A DNA stretch of 64,000 nt from Brevibacterium daeguense (GTDB taxonomy: Bacteria; Actinomycetota; Actinomycetes; Actinomycetales; Brevibacteriaceae). Each line of letters starts with the position of its first letter. Within the stretch, counting starts at the first letter, position 1. The position numbers were made by a program, and so were the translations under genes. The notes under the pieces are model-generated. The model made no database searches. It was not told where the DNA came from and saw only the letters and a list, made by a program, of their open reading frames with translations. The stretch is from contig NZ_JAJTWW010000009.1 of NCBI RefSeq assembly GCF_021729135.1, forward strand, positions 160,151-224,150, in the 5' to 3' direction. This document shows, piece by piece, positions 23,947 through 32,638 of this stretch.

Positions 23947-24473
23947 TCCTGACACCGGCGCTCGCTCGGCATTCCGACGTCGATGATCTCGTCGCCCTCG
24001 TCGAATCCGCCTACCGCGGCGAGGCCTCGCGTGCCGGGTGGACGACAGAGGCCGACCTCCTCGACGGCCGGCGACTGGACCGGGAGGCGGCAGCGGAGAT
24101 GATCGACGACCCGAGCGGCGTCGTGCTGCTGGTGCGAGCCGACGACGGCAGTGCGCTCGGCAGCGTCCAGCTGCGCGACCTGGGCGACGGGACGGCGTAC
24201 TTCGGGCTCTTCGCCATCTCGCCGCGCGCGCAGGGCCAGGGGATGGGCAGTCGGCTGATGACCGCCGCGGAAGGCTACGCGGCGGAGCACTGGCAGGCCC
24301 GGCGGATGCGGATGACGGTGATCAGCAAGCGCACCGAGCTCGTCGCGTTCTACGAGCGCCGGGGCTACGAGCTCACCGGCGAGACCGAGCCGTTCCCGTA
24401 CGGCGACGAGCGCTTCGGGATCCCGCGGACCGATGACCTTGAGTTCGCGGTGCTGGTCAAGCAGCTGGTGTAG
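23943..24473 (+). CDS. GNAT family N-acetyltransferase
   Basis: A 176-residue acetyltransferase with YFGLFAISPRAQGQGMGSRL as motif A (acetyl-CoA loop QGQGMGS) and LVAFYERRGYELTGETEPFP as the C-terminal signature. The GTG at 23943 overlaps the stop codon of the upstream gene (GTGA), giving translational coupling. The substrate is unknown, plausibly an amino acid or amine related to the upstream enzyme. Confidence 0.87.
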   Translation: MILTPALARHSDVDDLVALVESAYRGEASRAGWTTEADLLDGRRLDREAAAEMIDDPSGVVLLVRADDGSALGSVQLRDLGDGTAYFGLFAISPRAQGQGMGSRLMTAAEGYAAEHWQARRMRMTVISKRTELVAFYERRGYELTGETEPFPYGDERFGIPRTDDLEFAVLVKQLV

Positions 24474-24483
24474 CCGCCGCCCC

Positions 24484-25917
24484 TCAGAGCAGCATCGCCG
24501 GGACGACGAGGCCGCCGACCAGCAGCAGTGGACCGATGACGACCATCGACAGTCCGAACCGCACGAGGATGCCGGTCAGCCGCTCCTTCTCCCTCAGCGG
24601 CGCGGTCGCCACGACGGTGGCGCCCAGCGTCGAGTAGGGGGAGACGTCGACGACGGCCGAGCAGATGCCCAGCGCGGTGATCAGCGCCCAGCCCGGGAGG
24701 CTGCCGTCGGCGACCAGCGGCAGCGCCAGCGGCACCAGCGCGGCGAGGATCCCGGTCGTCGAGGCGAACGCGGAGACCAGGCCCCCGACCGCGCACAGCA
24801 CGAACGCGGCCACGATCGGCGCGCCGATCGACTTCGCGCCCTGACCCAGCAGATCGACCGCTCCCATGTGCTGGAGCACGCCGACGAAGGTGATGATGCC
24901 GCCGACGAGCAGCACCGTCGACCAGTCGATCTTGCTCACCGCGTTCCTGCCCGTCGCCGGATCGACGAGCGCGAGGACCGAGGCGAAGGCGAAGCACAGC
25001 AGGCCGATGTCCGGCTCCCGGCCGAACGCGGCGATGAGCACGACCGCGGCCAGCAGCGCCACGATGCACACGACGGTGAGGATCTGGATCGGGGTGAAGG
25101 GCGGCAGTCCCGCGCTCTGCTCGTCCTCCCCGGCGTGGCCGGAGTGCGAGGCGTCGAACATCGCCTCGTCCTCGTCGTCCTCGCCGAACGCCACTCCCGA
25201 GGCGGATGCCGAGCCCCGACGCAGGGCGGTCTCCCGTTCGAACGGGTGGCTGCCGGGCGCCTCGGCGGTCCTGGCCAGGTCCGGCGTCGCGATCGCGGTG
25301 CCACCGGACGTGCGCGCCCGGGAGAAGAACTGCCGGCCGAACATCGCGTACGCGGCGATGAGCAGCAGCAGGTAGGTCGCCACGGTGATGCCGAACAGCA
25401 GCAGCGGATTGAGCGGAATGCCCGCGTCGTGGGCGGTGCCGTAGGTGACGATGCCGTAGAGGCTGGTCGGTGCGAACCCGCCGGCTCCCACGCCGAAGCA
25501 GATCGCCAGGCCCATGAGCGCGTAGTCGATCCCGTACCGGCGGGCCACCTGCATGCCGACCGGCATCATCACCAGACCGGCCAGCGGGGCGCCCATCGCG
25601 GCGATGCCGGCGGTGATGAGGAAGAAGCCCACCGGGATGAGGGCGGCCTTCGAGCCGATCCGCTGCAGGGCCGAGTCGATGATCCGGTCGACCGTGCCGT
25701 TGGTCTGGGCGATGGCGAAGAAGTACGTCACGCCGACCAGCAGCACCATGATCGACAGCGGGAAGCCCGCGATGACGTCCTCCATCGCCAGCTCGGTGAG
25801 GAACAGGGCCACACCGGCCGCACCGGGGATCATGAGTACGCCGATGTGCACGCCGCGGATCGCGCCGATCGCGAAGAGGGCGATGAAGACGATGAGCGCC
25901 ACGATCTGAGCAGCCAA
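24484..25917 (-). CDS. SLC13/MatC-type dicarboxylate permease
   Basis: A 477-residue integral membrane protein with about 11-12 hydrophobic helices. The N-terminal half matches the MatC/SLC13 pattern (GVHIGVLMIPGAAGVALFL, then GAPLAGLVMMPVGMQVARR) and the C-terminal half repeats it (STTGILAALVPLALPL, then SPYSTLGATVVA). A charged cytoplasmic insert (about 210-275) separates the halves. Relatives carry malonate, succinate or other dicarboxylates with ions. It converges with the GNAT gene; the two stop codons are 10 bases apart. Confidence 0.82.
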   Translation of the reverse strand: MAAQIVALIVFIALFAIGAIRGVHIGVLMIPGAAGVALFLTELAMEDVIAGFPLSIMVLLVGVTYFFAIAQTNGTVDRIIDSALQRIGSKAALIPVGFFLITAGIAAMGAPLAGLVMMPVGMQVARRYGIDYALMGLAICFGVGAGGFAPTSLYGIVTYGTAHDAGIPLNPLLLFGITVATYLLLLIAAYAMFGRQFFSRARTSGGTAIATPDLARTAEAPGSHPFERETALRRGSASASGVAFGEDDEDEAMFDASHSGHAGEDEQSAGLPPFTPIQILTVVCIVALLAAVVLIAAFGREPDIGLLCFAFASVLALVDPATGRNAVSKIDWSTVLLVGGIITFVGVLQHMGAVDLLGQGAKSIGAPIVAAFVLCAVGGLVSAFASTTGILAALVPLALPLVADGSLPGWALITALGICSAVVDVSPYSTLGATVVATAPLREKERLTGILVRFGLSMVVIGPLLLVGGLVVPAMLL

Positions 25918-25998
25918 AGATCCTCCTTGCTTGGTTCGCTGACGCTGACACGTTACGGCATTCGAGGAGCCGCCTGTCCGGGGACCGTGACGAGCGTC

Positions 25999-26511
25999 TC
26001 AGGTCTTCGAGAGCCGAGGCGAACGAGGCCGAACGAAGCGTTGGCCGGGTGTTCGCGGCACGTCCTGCGGGAAGTATCGCTGCCGCCGGTGCGCGATTCT
26101 CTCGGTGAGGCCGGACGAGGGGCGGCGACTGGCCTTGCGCCGATTGCACCGGGCGCAGGCCGCCACGAAGTTGGCCATCGTCGTCGCACCGCCCTTCGAC
26201 CACGGGACGAAGTGATCGCCGTGCGCTGCCGGACTCTCACATCGGGTGAAGGGGACCCAGCCGTCGAACTCGCACCGATTGCCGGCCCGGGTGAATCCCT
26301 CGCGCCGCTGCTCCCGGGAGAATGCGCGCATGGGGTCCCGCGGCGCTCTCCGGGCCGGAATGAGGCTGATCAGCGCAAGGGCTCCGACGATGAGACCGAA
26401 CGCCCACGGATTCTCCATGAACCACGGGACCAGGCGCTCGAAGAGCTCGAAGTAGCTGGTGAATGCGAAGGCGCTGGTGGATGCGAAGATGTCGGCAGTC
26501 GAAGCGTCCAT
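25999..26511 (-). CDS. Membrane-anchored HNH endonuclease-domain protein
   Basis: A 170-residue protein with one hydrophobic helix near the N-terminus (about 33-52, PWAFGLIVGALALISLIPAR) and a cytoplasmic HNH domain. RAGNRCEFDGW is followed by HGDHFVPWSKGGATTMANFV and CARCNRRK. The second Cys pair and the DH catalytic pair are present. The C-terminus is strongly basic. A membrane-tethered HNH domain is uncommon. The ATG at 26511 is taken as start; another ATG lies 13 codons upstream (26550) and no ribosome site clearly decides. Confidence 0.72.
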   Translation of the reverse strand: MDASTADIFASTSAFAFTSYFELFERLVPWFMENPWAFGLIVGALALISLIPARRAPRDPMRAFSREQRREGFTRAGNRCEFDGWVPFTRCESPAAHGDHFVPWSKGGATTMANFVAACARCNRRKASRRPSSGLTERIAHRRQRYFPQDVPRTPGQRFVRPRSPRLSKT

Positions 26512-26682
26512 GTGGTGTCCAAGGGGTGAGGAGGGGACCGTGCGAGCCATGACGGGAGAAACGGCGACCCGAATGGCTGGGGTACCCGGAGGAAGCGCCG
26601 ACGACTCGGCCGTCGAGCCAATACTACTACCAGAATCGGATGAATATCTCGGCCGAATCAGGCCGGGATTAGAGTTGAGTTC

Positions 26683-27864
26683 ATGACACAGAAATGGGCA
26701 CCCGAGACCGTCGTCGTCGAAACCGCCAGGCCGACCCGCGAGCACGATGCTCCGCTCAACCCGCCGGTCGTCCTGTCCTCGACCTTCATCGGCACAGCGA
26801 GCCTGGAGTCCGGAGGGATCCAGTACGGCCGCTATGGCAACCCCACGTGGGAGCCGCTCGAGCAGGCGCTCGCGGAGCTCGAAGGCACCGCGCTGCCGGG
26901 ACTCGTCTTCGCCTCGGGCCTGGCCGCGGTGTCCGCGGCGCTCGAGCTCGTCGCGGCCGGCGGCACCGTCATCATGCCCCAGCACTGCTACCTGGGCGCC
27001 CTCACCGGCGCGCAGGACTCCGCCGCGGTGGGCAGATTCGAGCTCGTCACCGTCGACATCGCCGACACCGAGGCGGTCAACACCGCCGTGTCCGCCGCAG
27101 CAGAGCAGCACGCCGGCACCGCGCGTGGTGTGCTGCTGTGGCTGGAGAGCCCCACCAACCCGATGCTCGAGGTCGCTGACCTGCCGGCGCTCATCGCCCA
27201 CGCCAAAGGCCTCGGGGTGATCACTGTCGTCGACAACACCTTCGCCACCCCGCTGGTGCAGCAGCCGTTGGCCTTCGGTGCCGATGTCGTCGTCCATTCG
27301 GTGACGAAATACCTCGCCGGACACTCCGATGTGGTGCTCGGCGCGGCCATCACCTCCGACGCGCAGCTGCGCGAGGCGCTCCACCACCACCGCTCGATGA
27401 AGGGCGCCATCGCCGGACCCTTCGAGACGTGGCTGGCGCTGCGCGGACTGCGCACGCTGGCGCTGCGCGTGGAGCGCTCGCAGGCCAACGCGCTCGAGCT
27501 GGCCGAGCGGCTCTCCGAATACCCGGGGATCGAGGTGCGCTTCCCCGGGCTCGAACAGGATCCCGGGCATGAGCGCGCCGCCGCCCAGATGACGGGATTC
27601 GGCGCGATCCTGTGCATCGTGCTGCCGAACGGGCAGTCGGCGGAATGCGTGGCGGAGCAGGTCGAGCTGTGGACGCCGGCGACCTCGCTGGGCGGAGTGG
27701 AGAGCCTCGTCGAGCGCCGCCGCCGGCACGAGAGCGAGCCGGAGACGGTCCCCGAGGGGCTGCTGCGGCTGAGCGTAGGGATCGAGCACATCGACGATCT
27801 GTGGTCGGATCTCAGGCAGGCCCTCGACACCGCGCTCACCGGGGACACGGCCGGGTCGAGCTGA
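26683..27864 (+). CDS. Cys/Met metabolism PLP-dependent enzyme (cystathionine gamma-synthase/lyase type)
   Basis: A 393-residue fold-type I PLP enzyme with QYGRYGNPTW, VFASGLAAVSA (phosphate cup), WLESPTNPML, Asp184 in VVDNTFATP and the Schiff-base Lys209 in HSVTKYLAGHSDV. Members perform gamma-replacement or gamma-elimination on homoserine esters, cystathionine or methionine; which reaction applies cannot be decided here. TAGAGT (26670-26675) ends seven bases before the ATG and no ribosome site is present, so translation may be leaderless. Confidence 0.9.
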   Translation: MTQKWAPETVVVETARPTREHDAPLNPPVVLSSTFIGTASLESGGIQYGRYGNPTWEPLEQALAELEGTALPGLVFASGLAAVSAALELVAAGGTVIMPQHCYLGALTGAQDSAAVGRFELVTVDIADTEAVNTAVSAAAEQHAGTARGVLLWLESPTNPMLEVADLPALIAHAKGLGVITVVDNTFATPLVQQPLAFGADVVVHSVTKYLAGHSDVVLGAAITSDAQLREALHHHRSMKGAIAGPFETWLALRGLRTLALRVERSQANALELAERLSEYPGIEVRFPGLEQDPGHERAAAQMTGFGAILCIVLPNGQSAECVAEQVELWTPATSLGGVESLVERRRRHESEPETVPEGLLRLSVGIEHIDDLWSDLRQALDTALTGDTAGSS

Positions 27865-27914
27865 AGCGGCGCCGACTTTACCGGGGGCATCGAACTCGCT
27901 AACCTGAGCGAGAC

Positions 27915-27933
27915 CTAACGATTGTTCAATAAG
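27915..27933 (+). promoter_or_regulatory. Operator-like element 1 of the acyl-CoA regulon
   Basis: CTAACGATTGTTCAATAAG matches 19-base elements at 36343 and 53771. It lies 24 bases before the start codon of the acyl-CoA ligase, just downstream of a plausible -10 (TAACCT near 27899), a position suited to repression. Confidence 0.55.
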
Positions 27934-27957
27934 TATGAACGCAACGAAGGAGTTGCC

Positions 27958-29490
27958 GTGGACCTCGAGTTCGAACTCTCCCGCACTCACCTGCCGATTG
28001 CCGGTGTCTACCGGCACGCGCGCCAGCTGCCCGATCGTCCTGCCATGATCGCCGAGGACACCACCATCACCTACGGTGAGTTCCTCGTGCGCATCCAGCA
28101 GGCGGCGGCGCGGCTCGCGGCGGCAGGTGTGCGCCGTGGTGATCGCGTGGCGCTCGTCGCCGGCAACAGTGCGGAGTTCCCGGTCGTCACCTACGCGACC
28201 AACTACCTCGGCGCGATCACCGTGCCCGTGAACTTCCGGCTTGCGGCCGGGGAGATCGCCTACATCCTGGGCAACTGCGAGCCGACCGTCGTCGTCGCCG
28301 ACGCCGAGCGGGCCGACACCGCTCGCACGGCGCTCGCCGAGGCGCAGGGCTCGGCGTCGGAGGCTGCCTTCATGGACCTGCTCGAGCTCGCCGCCGCCGG
28401 CGAAGAGGGCGATGTGCCGGACCCGGTGGTGTGCGACCTGGGCGACGATCAGGCCATCATGTACACCTCCGGCACCACCGGCCGTCCCAAGGGTGCGGTG
28501 CTGTCGTACTCCAACTTCCTCGCGACGACCATGCGGTCGTCCGCGTCGTGGGCGTACGTCCCCGGCAAGGACTCGGTCCTCATCGCCTCGCCGATGTTCC
28601 ACATCGCCGCCTTCAACGTCGTCACCACGAACATCGCCAATGCGGCGGCCTCGGTGATCACGCCGTCCACCGGATTCGACGCGGGCTACCTGCTCGACGT
28701 GATGGAGGCCCACGACGTCAGCCGCACCTTCATGGTGCCGGCCCAGTGGCAGCTCATCGTCGACGAGCAGCGCCGCAAGCCGCGCAGCGTCAGCCTGAAG
28801 TTCTACAGCTGGGGCGCCGCCCCGGCCACCGAGGCGCTGCTGACCGCGATGGGGGAGACGTTCCCGGAGGCGAGCTCGCAGGCCGCGTTCGGCCAGACCG
28901 AGACCACCGCCGGCGGAGTCTCCCTGAGCCACGAGGACTCGCTGCGCAAGCTCGGCTCGGTCGGACTGCCGGACCGCAACTACTCGATCCGGGTCGTCGA
29001 CTCGCAGATGAACGACGTGCCCCGCGGCGAGGTCGGCGAGATCGTCTACCGCGGGCCCGGCGTCATGAGCCGGTTCTGGAACAACGAGGCCGCCACCGCC
29101 GAGGCGTTCGCCGGCGGCTGGTTCCACTCCGGAGATCTCGTGCGCCAGGACGAGGAGGGCTTCCTCTACGTCGTCGACCGGGTCAAGGACATGATCATCT
29201 CCGGCGGGGAGAACATCTACTGCGCCGAACTGGAGAACGTCATCGCCTGGCACCCCAAGGTCGCAGAGGTGGCCGTCGTCGGCCGCTCGGATGAGAAGTG
29301 GGGCGAGGTGCCGGTGGCCGTCGTCGTGCCGCACGCCGACGACGACGTACCGACCCTCGAGGAGATCCGGAAGTTCTGCGACGGCAAGCTCGCCCGCTAC
29401 AAACTCCCCAAGGACATCATCATCCGCGAGGCGTTCCCGCGCAGCGGCACCGGCAAGATCCAGAAGACGGTGCTGCGCCAGGAGGTGTGA
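27958..29490 (+). CDS. Acyl-CoA synthetase (AMP-forming), FadD-like
   Basis: The 510-residue ANL-family ligase activates a carboxylic acid to acyl-AMP and then acyl-CoA. The P-loop YTSGTTGRPKGA is near residue 164, FGQTETT forms the A5 motif, DRVKDMIISGGENIYC the hinge and A8, and GTGKIQKT carries the catalytic lysine at the C-terminus. The GTG at 27958 is chosen for its GAAGGAG ribosome site. An operator-like element lies upstream. The neighbouring convergent TRAP operon suggests that it acts on an imported acid. Confidence 0.92.
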   Translation: MDLEFELSRTHLPIAGVYRHARQLPDRPAMIAEDTTITYGEFLVRIQQAAARLAAAGVRRGDRVALVAGNSAEFPVVTYATNYLGAITVPVNFRLAAGEIAYILGNCEPTVVVADAERADTARTALAEAQGSASEAAFMDLLELAAAGEEGDVPDPVVCDLGDDQAIMYTSGTTGRPKGAVLSYSNFLATTMRSSASWAYVPGKDSVLIASPMFHIAAFNVVTTNIANAAASVITPSTGFDAGYLLDVMEAHDVSRTFMVPAQWQLIVDEQRRKPRSVSLKFYSWGAAPATEALLTAMGETFPEASSQAAFGQTETTAGGVSLSHEDSLRKLGSVGLPDRNYSIRVVDSQMNDVPRGEVGEIVYRGPGVMSRFWNNEAATAEAFAGGWFHSGDLVRQDEEGFLYVVDRVKDMIISGGENIYCAELENVIAWHPKVAEVAVVGRSDEKWGEVPVAVVVPHADDDVPTLEEIRKFCDGKLARYKLPKDIIIREAFPRSGTGKIQKTVLRQEV

Positions 29491-29575
29491 GACTCACGCC
29501 GCCACCCGGCAGAGCCGAGGCCGGCAGAGCCGAAGCCGGCGGTGCAGGGGAACCGAGGGCCGGGCGCGGCGGCGC

Positions 29576-30886
29576 TCACTCGGGGCGATGGGGACCCATG
29601 ACCTCGTCGAACAGTGCCTGGCCGAGCTCGTCGTAGTCGGCGTCGGTCGGATACCAGTCGGGCAGCTCGGCGAAGTCGCCGTCCTCCCGGTAGCCGAGCT
29701 CGTCGACCCGGGTCTGCCACACCTCGGCGGCCTGGGTCAGCCGGTCCGGTACTCCGGGCACTCCCGCGGACTCCGCAGTCTCAGCGGTGAGCCGTCCGGC
29801 GTGCTCGGCGATCGCCTGCTGCACCTCCGGGTCGAACGCCTCCACGGAACCTCCGCCGGCCAGGGCGTCCTCGACCGCGACCGCCTTCGCGCCGATCACG
29901 ACCTCCATCATGGTGCTGAAGGCGGTCGACATCGAATCGAAGATCACCTGCTGGTAGGCCAGCGGGAGCTCCCGGTACGTCTGACCGGCCACATACGCGC
30001 CGGCGGCCCGCGCAATCCCGGCGTCCGTCGTGTAGCCCAGGTGCGGAGCGACCTCGAAGGTGCCCGCTTCGACATTGGGCGCGAGCTGGCCGAGGTCGCA
30101 GTCGACCGTGCCGCGCTGCAGAGCCTCATAGGTCTCCGGGAAGGACAGCGACACGGGTGAGCCGCCGAGGTTCTGCACCTGCTCGCTCGCCGCGGCCGAG
30201 CCGATCCGCACCTGGGTGCCCTCCCAGTCCGCCAGGCTGGTCATCGGCTCCGAGCACATCGTCGAGTAGCCGCCACCGGCAAGGACCGGGATGAGCGGCA
30301 CGAGATCCTTCTCCTCGTACTCGGCGAGCACCTCGGGCGTCTCCCAGCCGGCCTGCACGCCGGCCGCATTGGTGACGAGCTCCCCGGTGACCGGCGAGTC
30401 CGGCAGCGTGGCCATCGCGGTGCCGATCGAGTCGAACGCCGGGTATTCGGCCGGGGCGTAGGAGGGCAGCGTGAAGGCCAGGTCGACCCGCCCGTCGGCC
30501 AGCGCATCGTCGATCTCGGCGTAGCCTGCGATCGCTTGGCCCCACACCACGTCGACGGTGATCTTGCCACCCGAGCGCGTTTCGATCGCCTCCTTGATAT
30601 CCGTGCCGTTCGGGCCGATGATCGATTCCGCCGAGGCCGCCGAGGGCTGATACGTGATCGTCACCGGCTCGAGCTCGGCCAGCGCCGCGTCGACCTCCTC
30701 CTGCGAGGCGCCATAGGCGAACCCGGAGCCGGTGCCGCCGGTGTCGCCGCCGTCGGGCTCACCACCCGGGGCGCCGCAGCCGGACGCCACGGTGACAAGA
30801 CCGAGCGCGGCGGCCGCGGGCCAGGCGCGGCGGGGCCGGGTCCGGGCTCCGAGGGTGCGGCGGGCGGAGGGCTGGACGTGGCTCAT
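29576..30886 (-). CDS. TRAP transporter substrate-binding lipoprotein DctP (paralogue 1)
   Basis: A 436-residue secreted binding protein. A basic N-terminus and hydrophobic stretch end in the lipobox VASGC (about 34-38), so it is probably lipid-anchored. The mature part has the DctP features: ITYQPSAASAESI, GGKITVDVVWGQAIAGYAEI, a hinge region (MCSEPMTSLADWEGTQVRI) and GTVDCDLGQLAPN. The ATG at 30886 has GGGAG before it. It is the third of three tandem paralogues downstream of dctQM and the most diverged of the three. Confidence 0.88.
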   Translation of the reverse strand: MSHVQPSARRTLGARTRPRRAWPAAAALGLVTVASGCGAPGGEPDGGDTGGTGSGFAYGASQEEVDAALAELEPVTITYQPSAASAESIIGPNGTDIKEAIETRSGGKITVDVVWGQAIAGYAEIDDALADGRVDLAFTLPSYAPAEYPAFDSIGTAMATLPDSPVTGELVTNAAGVQAGWETPEVLAEYEEKDLVPLIPVLAGGGYSTMCSEPMTSLADWEGTQVRIGSAAASEQVQNLGGSPVSLSFPETYEALQRGTVDCDLGQLAPNVEAGTFEVAPHLGYTTDAGIARAAGAYVAGQTYRELPLAYQQVIFDSMSTAFSTMMEVVIGAKAVAVEDALAGGGSVEAFDPEVQQAIAEHAGRLTAETAESAGVPGVPDRLTQAAEVWQTRVDELGYREDGDFAELPDWYPTDADYDELGQALFDEVMGPHRPE

Positions 30887-31193
30887 GGGTCTCCCTGCTG
30901 TGGTTCGAGGCGGTGTCCTGGGTGCGAAGGATTGTCCTCCATCGTAGGGTCCGCCTCGGACACAGCAGAACTCCCCGTGCCTTTCCGACTGGGTCACGGG
31001 GAGTTCTGCTGCGCCCGGCTCCGCGGCCCCCGCGTCCCGGCGGTGCGCTGCGGGCGGTGCGCCTCAGCAGTGAGCGACATTCTGCGGAACGTGCGACCCT
31101 GCGAGGTCGCACCACGTCGAACTGGTCGCACGATGCCAGAGGCTCGGGCGGGAGGCGGAGGCTCGGGCGGGAGCCGGGCAGGGGAGGGCCCGA
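30887..31193 (-). other. Intergenic region between dctP paralogues 1 and 2
   Basis: These 307 bases contain the terminator of paralogue 2 (30964-31013) and a cluster of GGTCGCAC sequences, GTGCGACC at 31091 paired with GGTCGCAC at 31105 plus a third copy at 31124. No gene is visible. The presence of a terminator means that paralogue 1 must have its own promoter or rely on read-through. Confidence 0.65.
30964..31013 (-). terminator. Terminator after dctP paralogue 2
   Basis: Long perfect arms, CAGCAGAACTCCCCGTG and its reverse complement CACGGGGAGTTCTGCTG, flank a loop of about 15 bases. Confidence 0.82.
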
Positions 31194-32480
31194 TCAGCTC
31201 GGTCGGTGCGCGGTGAAGACCTCATCGAAGAGCGCGGTGGACATCTTGGTGAAGTCGGTCTCCTCGTCGTACCACTCGTCGAAGTCCTCGGTCGAGCCCT
31301 GGTCCTCGTACCCGAGCTCCTCGGCCTGCTGTGCCCACTTCTCCGCGGAGTCCTCGATCCGGGTGATCGTGTCCTCGCCGACCACGCCGGACTCGACGAT
31401 CTCCTCCTTCTTCGCGGAGTTGAAGTCCTCGATGGTCTGCTGCAGATCCGCCGGGAACTCCTCGATCTCGCCGCCGGCCTCCTTGGCCTGGCGGATGCCC
31501 TCGGCGTTGCCGCCGATGGTGGTCATCATCTGGCCCTGGTAGTACTCGACGAAGCTGTCGAAGACGACCTGCTGGTACGCCAGCGGCAGCTGATCGAAGC
31601 TCGAGCCGGCCAGCAGCGCACCTGGGGCTCGGGTATAGCTGGTCTCCGTCATGTAGCCGACGTGGGGAGCGACCTCGAAGATGCCGGCCTCCGCCGACGG
31701 CACCAGCTGGGCGAGCGTGCAGTCGACCGTTCCGCGCTGCAGTGCCTCGAAGGTCTCCGTGTACTCCAGCGACACCGGCGAGGCGCCGATGTGGCTCATG
31801 AGCTGGTTCTGGGTAGCCGAGGCGATGCGCACCTGGCGGCCGTCCCAGTCCTCGGTTCCCATCCCGGGCTCGCTGCACACGGAGTAGTAGCCGCCCGACG
31901 CGACCACCGGGACGATGGGTGACAGGCCGCGGGACTCGTATTCCTCGACGATCTCCGGGGTGCCCCAGCTGACGTCGGCGGCGACGGCGTTCGTCACCAT
32001 CTCGCCGGTGAACGGTGAGGGGGACATGCCCGCGAGCATGTCACCGAGTGCGTTCACCGCCGGGAATTCGGTCGGCTGGTACACCGGAAGCGTGTAGGCG
32101 AGGTCGACGCGACCGTCGGCCAGCGCATCGTGGACCTCGCCGTAGCCGGCGATCGCCTGGCCCCAGACGGTCTCGACGGTGATCTTGCCGCCGGACCTCT
32201 CCTCGATCGCCTCGGCGAGCACCGTGCCCGAGGGGGACTGGATGGACGCCTCCGAGGCCGCCGAGGGTTGGTAGGTGATGGTGACCGGGTCGAGCTCGGC
32301 GAGGGCCTGATCGAGCTCCTCCTGAGAGGCGCCGTATTCGTAGCCCTCGCCACCGCCGGCTCCGCCCCCGCCGCCCCCGCCTCCTGCGGAGCCGGCGCAG
32401 GCGCTCAGCGCGAGCGTCAGTGCGGCGGCCGCGGCGAGCGGCGCGGCGGTGCGAGTCAGGTTTCGGCGCTGTGATCTCAT
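31194..32480 (-). CDS. TRAP transporter substrate-binding lipoprotein DctP (paralogue 2)
   Basis: A 428-residue DctP homologue with signal sequence and lipobox LSAC (about 25-29) followed by a poly-Gly spacer. It shares ITYQPSAASEAS, GGKITVETVWGQAIAGY, LPVYQPTEFPA, SVCSEPG and GTVDCTLAQLVPSAEAG with its neighbours. It is closer to paralogue 3 than to paralogue 1. Two adjacent ATGs (32483 and 32480) are possible; the second is better spaced from AGAGGAAG. Its own terminator follows. Confidence 0.88.
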   Translation of the reverse strand: MRSQRRNLTRTAAPLAAAAALTLALSACAGSAGGGGGGGGAGGGEGYEYGASQEELDQALAELDPVTITYQPSAASEASIQSPSGTVLAEAIEERSGGKITVETVWGQAIAGYGEVHDALADGRVDLAYTLPVYQPTEFPAVNALGDMLAGMSPSPFTGEMVTNAVAADVSWGTPEIVEEYESRGLSPIVPVVASGGYYSVCSEPGMGTEDWDGRQVRIASATQNQLMSHIGASPVSLEYTETFEALQRGTVDCTLAQLVPSAEAGIFEVAPHVGYMTETSYTRAPGALLAGSSFDQLPLAYQQVVFDSFVEYYQGQMMTTIGGNAEGIRQAKEAGGEIEEFPADLQQTIEDFNSAKKEEIVESGVVGEDTITRIEDSAEKWAQQAEELGYEDQGSTEDFDEWYDEETDFTKMSTALFDEVFTAHRPS

Positions 32481-32548
32481 CATTGCTTCCTCTGGTTGCG
32501 GTTCTTCGGATGGGGATCTCTGTGGTCTCTGATGATGCCGGACATGGG

Positions 32549-32582
32549 TGATGGCGGGAACCGGTCCTGGTCCCCGCCATCA
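32549..32582 (-). terminator. Terminator after dctP paralogue 3
   Basis: Arms TGATGGCGGG (32549-32558) and CCCGCCATCA (32573-32582) flank a 14-base loop in the 150-bp gap between paralogues 3 and 2. Confidence 0.75.
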
Positions 32583-32638
32583 CCGGCGGTGCTTCTGCTC
32601 AGCGATCCCGCTGAGAGGGCGTCAGCGGCCCTGGAGCA

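Noticed and set aside
25999..29334. Very long open frame on the minus strand across the PLP enzyme and ligase genes
   Set aside because: Only its last 170 codons resemble a protein (the membrane HNH gene). The rest is antisense to well-supported genes and is typical of high-GC shadow frames.
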